A stretch of DNA of 24,064 nucleotides from JAGOTP01 sp964600845. GTDB taxonomy: Bacteria > Patescibacteriota > Patescibacteriia > 2-12-FULL-60-25. Position numbers and translations under genes: made by a program. A model generated the notes under the pieces. The model did no database searches. It was not told the origin of the DNA and worked only from the letters and a program-made list of their open reading frames with translations. The stretch spans positions 1 to 24,064 of the forward strand of contig CAZRJW010000017.1 in assembly GCA_964600845.1 (NCBI GenBank), in the 5' to 3' direction. Shown here one piece after another: positions 7,113-15,114 of the stretch (the first letter of the stretch is position 1; each line of letters starts with the position of its first letter).

Positions 7113-8945
7113 ATGTCCCCCATAAAAATCCCGTCCAAAATGAATCTGCTTTTTTTGTTCATCCCCCTGCTCGTAGTTGCGGGTCTGTTTACGTTTTTTC
7201 TTTCAAGGCGAGAATCTTCCGTAAGCGCCGTTGAACCGCGTTGCCACCCAACGAATGCCCCCTATCAAAATGCAACGCTCCCCGTAAACGAGCGCGTGAA
7301 CGATCTGATGGGGCGCATGACGCAACGCGAGAAAATCGGGCAATTGGCATTAATCGAAAAAAACGGGCTTCAAAACATCAATGACATTCGTGATTACACG
7401 CTTGGCGCGCTGCTCAGTGGTTCTGGCTCTCGACCAGCCACCAATACCCCTCTCGATTGGCTTACGATGGTCAACGAGTATCAGGCAAAAGCCCAAGAGA
7501 CCTGTCTCGGCATCCCCTTGCTCTATGGAATCGATGCGATTCATGGACATGGAGGCGTTCAAGGCGCGACAATCTTCCCACACGCGATCGGACTTGCTGC
7601 CAGTCACGACCCAGGTCTCGTTGAACGAGTCGCGAAAGCAACCACGAAAGAAATGACGGCTACCGGAATTTATTGGAACTACGCTCCTTCCCTTGATATC
7701 CCCCAAGACCAACGCTGGGGACGTGTCTACGAGACCTTCGGCTCAGATCCAAAGACCGCCGCGACTCTTGGTGTCGCCTTTATTCGCGGAACGCAAAAAG
7801 AAGAGAACGGTCATCTTACCGCCCTCGCCACTCCCAAACACTTCGTCGGAAACGGCGCGACAACCTGGGACAGCTCAGCCAACAAGAGCTACCAATTAGA
7901 CCAAGGAGACGTAGTACTCAATGAACAACAATTGCGTGCAGACCACATCGAGCCATTTAAAAAAGCGATCGACGCGGGGGCATTGGTAATTATGGCGGGA
8001 CTCAATAGTTGGAATGGGGAAAAGCTTTCTGGCCACCGCCAGCTCCTCACCGATCTATTGAAGAAAGAACTCGGATTTCAAGGCATTGTCGTCTCTGACT
8101 GGTATGGTCTCTACTCTCTGTCCGAAGATCGCTATACCGCAACTGTGATGGGAATCAATGCCGGCATCGACATGGCCATGCTGCCTTTTGAGTACAAGTT
8201 GTTCATAACCGACATGGAGCAGGCGCTTACGAAAGGTGATGTCTCCGAGGAGCGACTGAACGATGCCGTTCGCCGGATCCTGACAGCGAAGTTTAAGGTA
8301 GGACTGTTCGATCGTCCCGCAGCAACCCCTGAAGGACTCTCCGTGATTGGAAGTGACGCCCATCACGACATTGCGCGTGAAGCCGTGCGAAAATCACAGA
8401 CGCTTTTGGAAAATAAAAAGCGCACGCTTCCTCTTCCGCGCTCTGCGCGTCGTATTCTTGTCGCTGGATCGGCCGCACATAACATAGGTCGACAATCGGG
8501 AGGCTGGACGATCGAATGGCAAGGCATTGAGGGAAATAGCATCCCAGGAACAACCGTTCTTGAAGGAATCAAACGCCTCGTAACACCAACAACCCAAGTT
8601 TCTTATAATTCCTCTGGTGAATTCGGGCCAAACAAAGATCTCGCAGATATTGGAATCGTTGTTGTCGGAGAAAAGCCCTATGCCGAAGGCGTGGGTGACA
8701 ATGCCGATCCGCGCTTAACAGAAGAGGATCTCCAAACCATCAAAAAGGTGAGAGCGCGAAGTAAAAAACTCGTCGTGGTCATCATCTCTGGAAGAGCGCT
8801 CACACTCCCAACAGAAGCCAACACCTGGGATGCGATCGTCGCTGCGTGGCTCCCCGGAAGCGAAGGACAAGGCGTCGCAGATGCGTTATTCGGGCTCTCT
8901 CCGTATACCGCGACGCTCCCTGTTTCCTGGAAACCTTATCGTTAA
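7113..8945 (+). CDS. Membrane-anchored GH3 beta-glucan exohydrolase / beta-glucosidase
   Basis: 610 aa. Residues about 10-30 form a signal anchor (MNLLFLFIPLLVVAGLFTFFL), so the enzyme is exported. The GH3 N-terminal barrel runs from about 55 to 400: MTQREKIGQ, GIPLLYGIDAIHGHGGVQGATIFPH, NYAPSLDIPQDQRWGRVYETFG, LATPKHFVGNG, and the nucleophile Asp329 in GIVVSDWYG. The C-terminal sandwich holds the acid/base candidate Glu468 in GGWTIEWQG, which matches the active-site segment of plant (barley) exo-beta-glucanase, and VVVGEKPYAEGVGD. Likely removes glucose from beta-1,3/1,4-glucans or oligosaccharides outside the cell. It has no SD. A beta-N-acetylglucosaminidase (NagZ) is excluded by the C-terminal domain and absent NagZ loop. 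Confidence 0.9.
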   Translation: MSPIKIPSKMNLLFLFIPLLVVAGLFTFFLSRRESSVSAVEPRCHPTNAPYQNATLPVNERVNDLMGRMTQREKIGQLALIEKNGLQNINDIRDYTLGALLSGSGSRPATNTPLDWLTMVNEYQAKAQETCLGIPLLYGIDAIHGHGGVQGATIFPHAIGLAASHDPGLVERVAKATTKEMTATGIYWNYAPSLDIPQDQRWGRVYETFGSDPKTAATLGVAFIRGTQKEENGHLTALATPKHFVGNGATTWDSSANKSYQLDQGDVVLNEQQLRADHIEPFKKAIDAGALVIMAGLNSWNGEKLSGHRQLLTDLLKKELGFQGIVVSDWYGLYSLSEDRYTATVMGINAGIDMAMLPFEYKLFITDMEQALTKGDVSEERLNDAVRRILTAKFKVGLFDRPAATPEGLSVIGSDAHHDIAREAVRKSQTLLENKKRTLPLPRSARRILVAGSAAHNIGRQSGGWTIEWQGIEGNSIPGTTVLEGIKRLVTPTTQVSYNSSGEFGPNKDLADIGIVVVGEKPYAEGVGDNADPRLTEEDLQTIKKVRARSKKLVVVIISGRALTLPTEANTWDAIVAAWLPGSEGQGVADALFGLSPYTATLPVSWKPYR

Positions 8946-8955
8946 TCGATCAGTG

Positions 8956-9150
8956 CTACCCAAGGATATACTGAACGCGCCCTACTTCCCCTGTTTCGAG
9001 TCGTACCTTAATCCCGCGAGGATGAACGGGTGCGCTCGTGAGAAGATCTTTCACAAATCCTTGGGTCAATTTCCCCGTTGGTTGGTCCTGTTTTTGGACA
9101 ATCGCCACCATGAGTCCAGGTTGGATATCTTTGCGAATCGTGCCGTCCAT
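8956..9150 (-). CDS. ywbE: YwbE family protein (DUF2196)
   Basis: 64 aa, full length for this small family. The sequence follows the family pattern closely: MDGTIRKDIQPGLMVAIVQKQDQ, then TGKLTQGFVKDLLTS, then HPRGIKVRLETGEVGRVQ. It looks like a small KOW/SH3-like beta barrel, suggesting nucleic-acid or ribosome contact, but no function is established. It converges on the GH3 gene (10 bases between stops) and is divergent from ribF. Confidence 0.85.
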   Translation of the reverse strand: MDGTIRKDIQPGLMVAIVQKQDQPTGKLTQGFVKDLLTSAPVHPRGIKVRLETGEVGRVQYILG

Positions 9151-9253
9151 AAGAGTAGTTGAGAACTATAGACTCCATCCTAACGACAGACGACGAAAAA
9201 AGACACCCCTGCTAATTTTGACGTGTTCCGGTGACGCGTTTAGGGTATGCAAC

Positions 9254-10156
9254 ATGATTCGTCCGAAAGCGCTTCTGATTGGAAACTTTGATGGCGTCCA
9301 TCGCGGACATCAGCAGCTGATTCGACTTGCTATTGAAGCGGCCAAACAGTTTGGAGGCGAAGCCGTCGCACTCACGTTCGATCCGCATCCGACCCGCATC
9401 CTCTCTCCTGAACACGCTCCCCCGCTTCTCACCACCTTGGCACGAAAACGCGAGCTCCTGTTGGAGGCTGGTCTTGATGAGGTAATCGTACAACCCTTCA
9501 CGACCGACTTTTCTACACTCAGCCCAGAAGCGTTCATCCAAACAACACTCGCCCACTTTAACATTCGAACGATTTTCGTTGGGCAAGATTTTCGTTTCGG
9601 GAAGGATCGCGAAGGCACACACGAGACGCTCACCGAGCTCGGACAGCGTTTCAAGTACCGTACTGAAATCGTTCCATCAATACAGATCGAGGGAGAAGTC
9701 GTTTCGTCTTCTCGTATTCGGCAGGCACTTCGCGGAGGCGATTTGAAAACAGCCGAGACGCTTCTTGGTCGTCCCTTTGGTTTCGATGGGCAGGTCATCC
9801 GAGGGGATGGACGTGGACGGACGCTCGGATTTGCCACTGCCAATCTCCTCACCCAAACCGAAGCGCTTCCCAAAGATGGTGTCTACGCGGTACGCGTGCG
9901 TCTACTTCAGAACAACGGCGGAACAACCAGTGCTCAAGGCGTCATGAACATTGGTACACGTCCAACCTTTGCCGCCGGCCGGTCGATCGAGGTTCATCTT
10001 TTGGATTTTAACCAAGATCTATACGATCAGACCCTCCGCGTGGAGTGCGTTTCTCGGTTAAGAGATGAGCAGAAATTCGAAAACATTGAAGCACTTCGCA
10101 CACAGATTGGACGAGATATCGAACAGGCACGAACTATATTCAAAAACAGCCTTTAG
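9254..10156 (+). CDS. ribF: Bifunctional riboflavin kinase / FMN adenylyltransferase
   Basis: 300 aa from ATG 9254, the usual RibF length; upstream in-frame codons overlap ywbE on the other strand and carry no family sequence. The N-terminal nucleotidyltransferase domain has LIGNFDGVHRGHQQLI (HxGH-type ATP site), ALTFDPHP, FVGQDFRFGKDREG and SSSRIRQAL. The C-terminal kinase domain has RPFGFDGQVIRGDGRGRTLGFATANL (the usual PTAN is here ATAN), KDGVYAVRV and GVMNIGTRPTF. It makes FMN and FAD from riboflavin and ATP. An AGGG lies about 9 bases before the ATG as a weak SD. Confidence 0.94.
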   Translation: MIRPKALLIGNFDGVHRGHQQLIRLAIEAAKQFGGEAVALTFDPHPTRILSPEHAPPLLTTLARKRELLLEAGLDEVIVQPFTTDFSTLSPEAFIQTTLAHFNIRTIFVGQDFRFGKDREGTHETLTELGQRFKYRTEIVPSIQIEGEVVSSSRIRQALRGGDLKTAETLLGRPFGFDGQVIRGDGRGRTLGFATANLLTQTEALPKDGVYAVRVRLLQNNGGTTSAQGVMNIGTRPTFAAGRSIEVHLLDFNQDLYDQTLRVECVSRLRDEQKFENIEALRTQIGRDIEQARTIFKNSL

Positions 10157-10180
10157 ACAGTCTGATTCCTCTCATCTTTC

Positions 10181-10765
10181 TCAATTTTTTTTCGCGATAA
10201 AGTTAATCAGGTGCCAGTGCTTTGGGGTGCCGTCCGCGAGTGGCCAGTCTACCTCCTTTTCTTTCACGAAAATAATTTCCATATCAGCCAGCAGAACTTT
10301 GACCTCCTCTTTTGTACGAAACGTCATCTTTGGATTTGGGCACCACTCGTCTTTTGGCCCACACATGTTTCCGCTAAAGATACCTCCCTTCACTAACGAG
10401 TCCTTTATTTTCTGGAAAACTACCTCAAATGTTTCTGGAGGGTTAAATGGCAAAGAGAACATGGCTGAGGCCAAGTCGTAGCTCTCTCGAGGGAAATCAA
10501 AGTCTGCGAAGGTCGAGATTGTATATCGAAACTTCTCTGACTGTATTTTTGCTGCCGCTTTTTCAACCACTTCCTTCTTCTCATCGATAACACTCACATC
10601 AAAGCCTTGCTCGAGCAAATATCGAGCATCATTAAGCGTCCCACCCCCAATATCAAGGGCTTTTCCTGCAGGTCTTACAAACGCCAGTGCTTCTACTAAA
10701 AGCGGACGGGGTGGGCTATCTTTTGTACGCTCTCCATACTTTTCCCAGTCATGTTTGTTATCCAT
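10181..10765 (-). CDS. SAM-dependent class I methyltransferase
   Basis: 194 aa. Motif I is GKALDIGGGTLNDARYLLEQG (residues about 34-53), followed by the acidic ribose contact VSVIDEKKE, then YDLASAMFSLPFNPPETF (motif IV region) and SLVKGGIFSGNMCGP. The order and spacing fit small TehB/UbiE-like class I enzymes. The substrate is not predictable. It lies 6 bases downstream of the transglutaminase-fold gene on the same strand, so the two are probably one transcription unit. The 3' end faces ribF with 24 bases between stops; a T-run there could serve the plus strand. Confidence 0.82.
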   Translation of the reverse strand: MDNKHDWEKYGERTKDSPPRPLLVEALAFVRPAGKALDIGGGTLNDARYLLEQGFDVSVIDEKKEVVEKAAAKIQSEKFRYTISTFADFDFPRESYDLASAMFSLPFNPPETFEVVFQKIKDSLVKGGIFSGNMCGPKDEWCPNPKMTFRTKEEVKVLLADMEIIFVKEKEVDWPLADGTPKHWHLINFIAKKN

Positions 10766-10771
10766 AATCCA

Positions 10772-11953
10772 TTAAACACGACTTTCAAGATGCGACAGCC
10801 GTCTCTGCAACGCCAAGTTCTTGACTGAGGCCTTTTTCAGGTCGCCGATAAGTCCCGCAAGCTTTGGATCCGCCTTCGTTTTGTTCATAATATCCAGGAT
10901 TAATTGATCGCCCTCCGGGGTGGCCTCCTGACCTAGGAATCGGAGGATTGAAAACAGGTACCGATAGCGCTCATCACCGCCTTGTTTGGAAGACAGAATC
11001 TCTCTCGCCTCTTTCGCCATCCCAGAGGTCGGATCTACGGCATAATATTTTCCTGCATTCCGCATAATGCAATAGGCGTGACCATTTTTCTCATCTTCTT
11101 CAAAGTCACGCTGCATATCAGCCATGAAGCGTACGTCGCTGGTCGCAAACGCGTCTGTTTTTTTCTTTAAAAAATCAATGCTTGCCGCAAATAAAAGCCC
11201 CATGTGCCGACAGACCATATCTTGTTGCTTCATTATTTTCCCCAATGCTACCTTTTGCCCAGCCGGATACGCTGCCCGTGCGTAGCTCTTGTCGAGCATC
11301 TTCTTTTGATAAGGAAAATCACTCCGTATTTTCATCGAAATACCTTTGATAATTGCCTCGAAATTATCTTGGCCGTGCACAATGCGCTGAAGGAGCACAT
11401 ATGGAAGCATGGTCTTCTCAAGATACTCTCTTAGAATTAGGTCCTTTTCATAATCAACCACGATCCCCTCCATGGTGTATTCAAGAATGTCAGGCAAATA
11501 CACGCCCCCTTGGACGCTGGCACTCGTACTCGTGATCCGTTCTCGGCCTTCGTATTCCGCTTTCCCATCCTTTATAAGCGCGGTATATGCCTCGTGCCCA
11601 TACCGAGGCGTAACAGCAAGCGGATGTGGCTTTGGGGCTTCAATCACTTCTCGTGACTGAAAAGAAACCGTTCGTTCCGACATTCTCTTCGCCTCCTCTA
11701 TCCCTTCGCGCAAGGCCCCAACATTCGCAAACCAACGTGGAACCGGATGCCCGTCAAAAGAGGCCTTGATCTGACCTGTCTTCTGATCAATGAATTCAAT
11801 CACCGCCTCCTGGACTTCTCGCGTATTTGCATTGATCAGCGTGCATCGATCCCCTACTTGAAACGGTCTCTCCGCTTTAAATCCTAATTTTGCTCCCATT
11901 CTTTTAAAAAATCCTCCCTCTGACGATGCGCCAGGCGCTCCATTGAATGACAT
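10772..11953 (-). CDS. Transglutaminase-like cysteine-protease-fold protein with N-terminal SH3/Tudor-like segment
   Basis: 393 aa, no signal peptide. Residues about 28-80 resemble a small beta-barrel module (FQVGDRCTLINANTREVQEAVIEFIDQKTGQIKASF). The middle shows a transglutaminase-superfamily triad: Cys248 in DMVCRHMGLLFAASID, His292 in NGHAYCIM and Asp307 in KYYAVDPTSG, with the spacing and the CRH...HAY...VDP context of that fold. Such domains act as peptidases, amidases or crosslinkers. The N-terminus is low-complexity (MSFNGAPGASSEGGFFKRMG), and the C-terminus (about 325-393) is helical. It is followed 6 bases later by a methyltransferase gene. The fold call is my inference from motifs; substrate unknown. 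Confidence 0.65.
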   Translation of the reverse strand: MSFNGAPGASSEGGFFKRMGAKLGFKAERPFQVGDRCTLINANTREVQEAVIEFIDQKTGQIKASFDGHPVPRWFANVGALREGIEEAKRMSERTVSFQSREVIEAPKPHPLAVTPRYGHEAYTALIKDGKAEYEGRERITSTSASVQGGVYLPDILEYTMEGIVVDYEKDLILREYLEKTMLPYVLLQRIVHGQDNFEAIIKGISMKIRSDFPYQKKMLDKSYARAAYPAGQKVALGKIMKQQDMVCRHMGLLFAASIDFLKKKTDAFATSDVRFMADMQRDFEEDEKNGHAYCIMRNAGKYYAVDPTSGMAKEAREILSSKQGGDERYRYLFSILRFLGQEATPEGDQLILDIMNKTKADPKLAGLIGDLKKASVKNLALQRRLSHLESRV

Positions 11954-12025
11954 GTTGAGTAGTGTAACGAACTTTCGCCGCGTTTCATAACGCCTCGCTC
12001 ATCCCCTCCTAACATTTTATAACCA

Positions 12026-12631
12026 CTATCTCTGCACCTCTTCCAATAATTCCGGTAGCTCTGGAATCAGAAAAGAAAAATGCCCTCGGCCTTCAAGCTC
12101 TACAACGTTCGCATCCAGGATTGGGACGTACCACTCAAATGACCGACGAACCACCTCATCATCATTTGAAACGATGATGACAACCCGTTCCTGAATCTGA
12201 GACCTCAATTCTGATGTGATTTTACAAGCATAGAACTCATCCTCATACGGAAGCTTCTCACGGGTAAGATCGATCAAGATATTTCTTGAACCAGGTGCAA
12301 CCAAAATGACCTTTTTCACACTTTTCCCTGTTTCACTTAACCAACGGAGAAGGGCGTACCCACCCGCGCTTAAACCAACCAAAATAGTGCTTTCGTCGAT
12401 TACAAGCTGATCAAGCGCTTCTTTCCACTCCTCGTAGGGCGCTTTCCAGGCATCAGCCACAATCGGACAGGTAACGTCATAGCCTTTTTCCTCGAGTTGC
12501 TTTTTGGTCCATCCCATCCAGTTCCCCTCATTATTTGGATTACATAAAGGAATGTCTGCGATCAATTTTCCTTCTATCCTTTCAGGCCAACGGCCGTGGA
12601 GTAAAACAACATTCGGCTTTTCTTTTTCCAT
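12026..12631 (-). CDS. Alpha/beta hydrolase (serine hydrolase)
   Basis: 201 aa cytoplasmic protein with a complete catalytic layout: oxyanion segment VVLLHGRWP, nucleophile Ser88 in the elbow LVGLSAGGY, acid Asp157 or Asp158 in VSNDDEVV, and base His184 in EGRGHFSF. Size and motif spacing fit the RBBP9/YdeN-like small hydrolases (DUF1749/DUF676 neighbourhood). The reaction would be ester or thioester hydrolysis, substrate unknown. It stands alone on the minus strand between the transglutaminase-fold gene and the TrmB-type regulator, with 72 bases to the former and 65 to the latter. No SD is visible before the ATG. Confidence 0.84.
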   Translation of the reverse strand: MEKEKPNVVLLHGRWPERIEGKLIADIPLCNPNNEGNWMGWTKKQLEEKGYDVTCPIVADAWKAPYEEWKEALDQLVIDESTILVGLSAGGYALLRWLSETGKSVKKVILVAPGSRNILIDLTREKLPYEDEFYACKITSELRSQIQERVVIIVSNDDEVVRRSFEWYVPILDANVVELEGRGHFSFLIPELPELLEEVQR

Positions 12632-12696
12632 AGTAATAGAATGAGCATACCGGGCAGACGAAACCTACGCTAGGCCAGATAACTGATCTATGTAAC

Positions 12697-13455
12697 CTAC
12701 ACCGTCTCCATTCGTCGGCTCACACTCCAGAGAAGTTCAAACAACTGACGCATCATCTGCGACAACGAAGCGCTTTGGACAACCCAGGCGATCCCTTCGT
12801 TCGAGGCGGTGAAGAACGCGACCGTTTGATCCCAGCACAAGACAGAACAGGTAAAGGTAAGCTCTTTGGCTAAGAACTTTGCTTCGCGCAGCTCTTTTAC
12901 GTGAGTCGCTTGATTATACTTTTTTATTTCATGCGCTTCGATACGCAAGCTCTTAAGGTGGACCTTGGCTACCATCCGACGCTTCGTGAAGTGGAAGCGT
13001 TCTCCAATGGTTTCTTGAAAATCACGAGCCGACACTATTTCGTAGATCATCTTTTCCTTACTCAATAAGGCCTGACGGAAAATATCTGTCATGCGTTCAC
13101 GTTGATAGATACGAACATTCGTTGGAGCAGACTGCTCAGCTTTTAAGGTACGTAGAAGTGGAATAATGTTCCCTACCTCTTGAAGCGTCTGTTCGAGTAG
13201 GTTCTTGAACGCAACTGGATCCTTCGCCTCATACACAGAACGCGACTTCCGTTTTGTGACGTGAATAACCCCTTTTTTTACTAAACGCTGCAACAGTGAC
13301 TGAGCCGTCGTAAGCGGAACCGATAAAAGCTGGGCGATTGGTGTCGCGGTTGAAACGCCGTTCTCTAAAAGAGCCAGGTAGGCACGCTGTTCAGGCAAAG
13401 ACAGCCCGACTTGGGTCAGAGTTTCTTGAATTTCCTTGTGCTCAGTTGTGGTCAT
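12697..13455 (-). CDS. TrmB-family transcriptional regulator (divergent from purine salvage operon)
   Basis: 252 aa. Residues about 10-80 form a winged helix-turn-helix of the TrmB type (LPEQRAYLALLENGVSTATPIAQLLSVPLTTAQSLLQRLVKKGVIHV). A helical linker follows, then a C-terminal domain (about 110-245) of the kind that in other members binds an effector. The gene is divergent from the PRPP synthase operon, and a near-perfect 10+10 inverted repeat sits in its own leader (13460-13485), pointing to autoregulation; a half-site of the same sequence abuts the likely operon promoter. TrmB proteins studied in archaea sense sugars; here purine bases, PRPP or ribose-5-phosphate would fit the target operon, which is inference. 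Confidence 0.8.
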   Translation of the reverse strand: MTTTEHKEIQETLTQVGLSLPEQRAYLALLENGVSTATPIAQLLSVPLTTAQSLLQRLVKKGVIHVTKRKSRSVYEAKDPVAFKNLLEQTLQEVGNIIPLLRTLKAEQSAPTNVRIYQRERMTDIFRQALLSKEKMIYEIVSARDFQETIGERFHFTKRRMVAKVHLKSLRIEAHEIKKYNQATHVKELREAKFLAKELTFTCSVLCWDQTVAFFTASNEGIAWVVQSASLSQMMRQLFELLWSVSRRMETV

Positions 13456-13459
13456 AGAG

Positions 13460-13485
13460 ATAACAACGATTTATTTCGTTGTTAT
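13460..13485. promoter_or_regulatory. Inverted-repeat operator (probable TrmB-type site)
   Basis: ATAACAACGA, six bases, TCGTTGTTAT: ten perfectly paired positions on each side. It lies between the -10 box and the ATG of the TrmB-type gene, covering the predicted transcription start, so a bound protein would block its own gene. The arm AACAACGA recurs at 13538-13545 beside the probable operon promoter. As RNA it could also form a hairpin, but its position and the repeated half-site favour a DNA operator. Confidence 0.72.
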
Positions 13486-13489
13486 TATA
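13484..13489 (-). promoter_or_regulatory. -10 box for the TrmB-type gene at 12697
   Basis: TATAAT, a perfect -10 hexamer read on the minus strand, 28 bases before ATG 13455. The -35 region (around 13507-13512) is poor, as expected for a promoter helped or controlled by other factors. Its edge overlaps the inverted-repeat operator. Confidence 0.6.
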
Positions 13490-13537
13490 GTACATTATTT
13501 CTCTCTATATAGCAAATTACTAACTTTTTCTTAGCAA

Positions 13538-13551
13538 AACAACGATAAAAT
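13538..13551 (+). promoter_or_regulatory. Probable operon promoter: operator half-site AACAACGA joined to -10 TAAAAT
   Basis: The half-site at 13538-13545 is directly followed by TAAAAT (13546-13551), the best -10-like box ahead of the PRPP synthase gene. No good -35 is seen at 17 bases. A regulator bound to the half-site would touch the RNA polymerase site, as repressor or activator. Leader length to ATG 13647 would be about 90 bases. Confidence 0.45.
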
Positions 13552-13646
13552 GAGAGGCAAATAACAAAATCCCTGTCAGAGTACTCATGTGGTTCGGGGA
13601 AACCCACCACACCCCACGCACTTTCGACAACAGAAGAGAGGTTCAC

Positions 13647-14576
13647 ATGGACACACACGTTTTGCTCGCAAGTCCTTCGATGCAGGGAGTGGCCGAGAAG
13701 GTCGCTCTCCACGATCCGCGGATCACGGTGGGCCGGGTCTCCTGGAAGCGGTTTCCGGACGGGTACCCCAACACCTTCATCCACGACGTCGACATGGTGC
13801 AGAACGCGCACGTCTCGTTCCTCGCCTGCTTCGACACCCCGGGCACGATCTTCGAACAGATGAGCGCAATCTACGCGCTCGCGGCGCTCCGGCCCAAGTC
13901 CCTCAAGATCCTCCTCCCCTACTTCCCCACCGGGACGATGGAGCGGATCGATCACGAAGGACAGGTCGCGACGGCTGCCACGCTCGCTCAGATGATCTCG
14001 GCGGTGGCGCCGGCGGGTCCTGGACCCGTCCCGCTCTACCTCTGGGACATCCACGCGCTGCCCATTCGGCACTACTTCGGCGCGAACATCTCGCCGAAGT
14101 TCAAGACGGGCACGAAGCTCCTCAAGGAGCGGCTCGCCGGTGAGAACGTCTCGATCGTCTTCCCGGACGAAGGCGCCTGGAAGCGGTTCAAGACGATGTT
14201 CTCGGATGAGAACGGCGTCCCGCTCTTCCCCTTCATCGTCTGCCGGAAGGTTCGGGAGGGTGAGACGCGGAAGGTCACGGTGAGCGAAGGCGAGGTCGCT
14301 GGTCGGAACGTCGTCATTGTCGACGACTTGATCCACTCCGGCGGCACGCTGATCGAGTGCATGAAGGCACTCAAGGAAGCAGGCGCGGCCAACGTCAGCG
14401 TCTACGCCACCCACGGCGTCCTCGAAGAGGAGGCCTGGAAGAAGTTCCTGACGGCGGGCTTCGCCCACGTCTGGATCACGGACTCCTGCCCGGCTACGGC
14501 CGCGCGGGTCGAAGGTCTCACCCCGTTCGAGGTGCTGAGCCTCGCCCCTTCTATCGCTCGGGCCGTCATGGCCTGA
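13647..14576 (+). CDS. prs: Ribose-phosphate pyrophosphokinase, plant-type class II-like
   Basis: 309 aa from ATG 13647, chosen because GAGAGG sits 5 bases before it; an in-frame ATG at 13587 would add 20 unrelated residues. It makes PRPP from ribose-5-phosphate and ATP. Features in order: RFPDGYPNTFI, LLPYFPTGTMERIDHEGQVATAATLAQM, LWDIHALPIRHYFG, IVFPDEGAWKRF, VCRKVREGETRKV, the PRPP-site loop NVVIVDDLIHSGGTL (Asp226, Asp227), VYATHGV and VWITDSCPAT...PFEVLSLAPSIA. The segments PTGTMER, PDEGAWKRF, HSGGTLIEC and WITDSC...PFEVLSLA match, from memory, plant cytosolic PRS3/PRS4 rather than bacterial class I enzymes (RQDR, DLHA.QIQGFF). Class II enzymes are phosphate-independent and accept several NTPs. 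GC-rich relative to neighbours; first of three genes. Confidence 0.85.
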   Translation: MDTHVLLASPSMQGVAEKVALHDPRITVGRVSWKRFPDGYPNTFIHDVDMVQNAHVSFLACFDTPGTIFEQMSAIYALAALRPKSLKILLPYFPTGTMERIDHEGQVATAATLAQMISAVAPAGPGPVPLYLWDIHALPIRHYFGANISPKFKTGTKLLKERLAGENVSIVFPDEGAWKRFKTMFSDENGVPLFPFIVCRKVREGETRKVTVSEGEVAGRNVVIVDDLIHSGGTLIECMKALKEAGAANVSVYATHGVLEEEAWKKFLTAGFAHVWITDSCPATAARVEGLTPFEVLSLAPSIARAVMA

Positions 14577-14590
14577 AAGGACTCTTCGTC

Positions 14591-15100
14591 ATGCACATCA
14601 TTCTGGGATCCATGAGCACGATCAAGACCGACGCCGTTGAAGCCGCATGCCACGCGCTCGGCCTCACGGTCACGATCACGACGACGCCCGTGGATTCCGG
14701 AATCTCTGCTCAACCGGTTGGTCGGGCGGAGACGGAACGCGGTGCACGCAATCGGGCGCGCGGAGCTCAGGCTCACGCGCCCGGAAGCTTCGCCATCGGC
14801 ATCGAAAACGGCATCCGCGAAACAGCCAACGGCTACGAAGACTGGGCGGTGATCGCGGTGGTCTGTCCGGATGGAACGGAAGTTCTGACGGACGGCCCCG
14901 CGCTCCCCCTTCCGACGGAATCGGTTGAAGAAGCTCGCGCACGCGGCTTCGCCACCGCGACGGTCGGCCAGATCCTCGCAGAGCACTTCGGTTCCAACCC
15001 CAACGATCCCCACAGCTTCCTCACGCACGGTTCGACTTCACGTCTCTCCCTTCTCACGGAGGCCGCGAAGACGGCGCTCCTCCACCTCGGCACTCACTGA
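14591..15100 (+). CDS. DUF84 family non-canonical purine NTP phosphatase (ITP/XTPase, YjjX-like)
   Basis: 169 aa from ATG 14591, preceded by AAAGGA 9 bases upstream; earlier in-frame codons overlap the prs gene. Family features: HIILGSMSTIKTDAVEAAC (N-terminal phosphate loop), DSGISAQPVGRAETERGARNRA (the SG...QP.g..ET..GA.nRA signature of DUF84), FAIGIENGI, and FLTHGSTSRLS near the C-terminus. Known members hydrolyse ITP and XTP, keeping deaminated purines out of nucleic acids. It follows prs by 14 bases and precedes the phosphoribosyltransferase by 14, so it would clear hypoxanthine- or xanthine-derived triphosphates that a broad salvage enzyme could generate. GC-rich like its neighbours. 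Confidence 0.83.
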   Translation: MHIILGSMSTIKTDAVEAACHALGLTVTITTTPVDSGISAQPVGRAETERGARNRARGAQAHAPGSFAIGIENGIRETANGYEDWAVIAVVCPDGTEVLTDGPALPLPTESVEEARARGFATATVGQILAEHFGSNPNDPHSFLTHGSTSRLSLLTEAAKTALLHLGTH

Positions 15101-15114
15101 AAACGGAGTTCCTC

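Noticed and set aside
9310..9873. Minus-strand open frame opposite ribF
   Set aside because: Ser/Arg/Pro-rich shadow of ribF, whose motifs are unambiguous.
13587..13646. 20-residue N-terminal extension of the PRPP synthase
   Set aside because: In frame with an ATG but without SD, unlike ATG 13647 with GAGAGG; the extension resembles no PRPP synthase N-terminus.
13485..14468. Long minus-strand open frame (327 codons) opposite the PRPP synthase gene
   Set aside because: Composition is Arg/Asp/Glu/Val-rich as expected from the antisense of a GC-rich gene; no family motif, and the plus-strand gene is clearly real.
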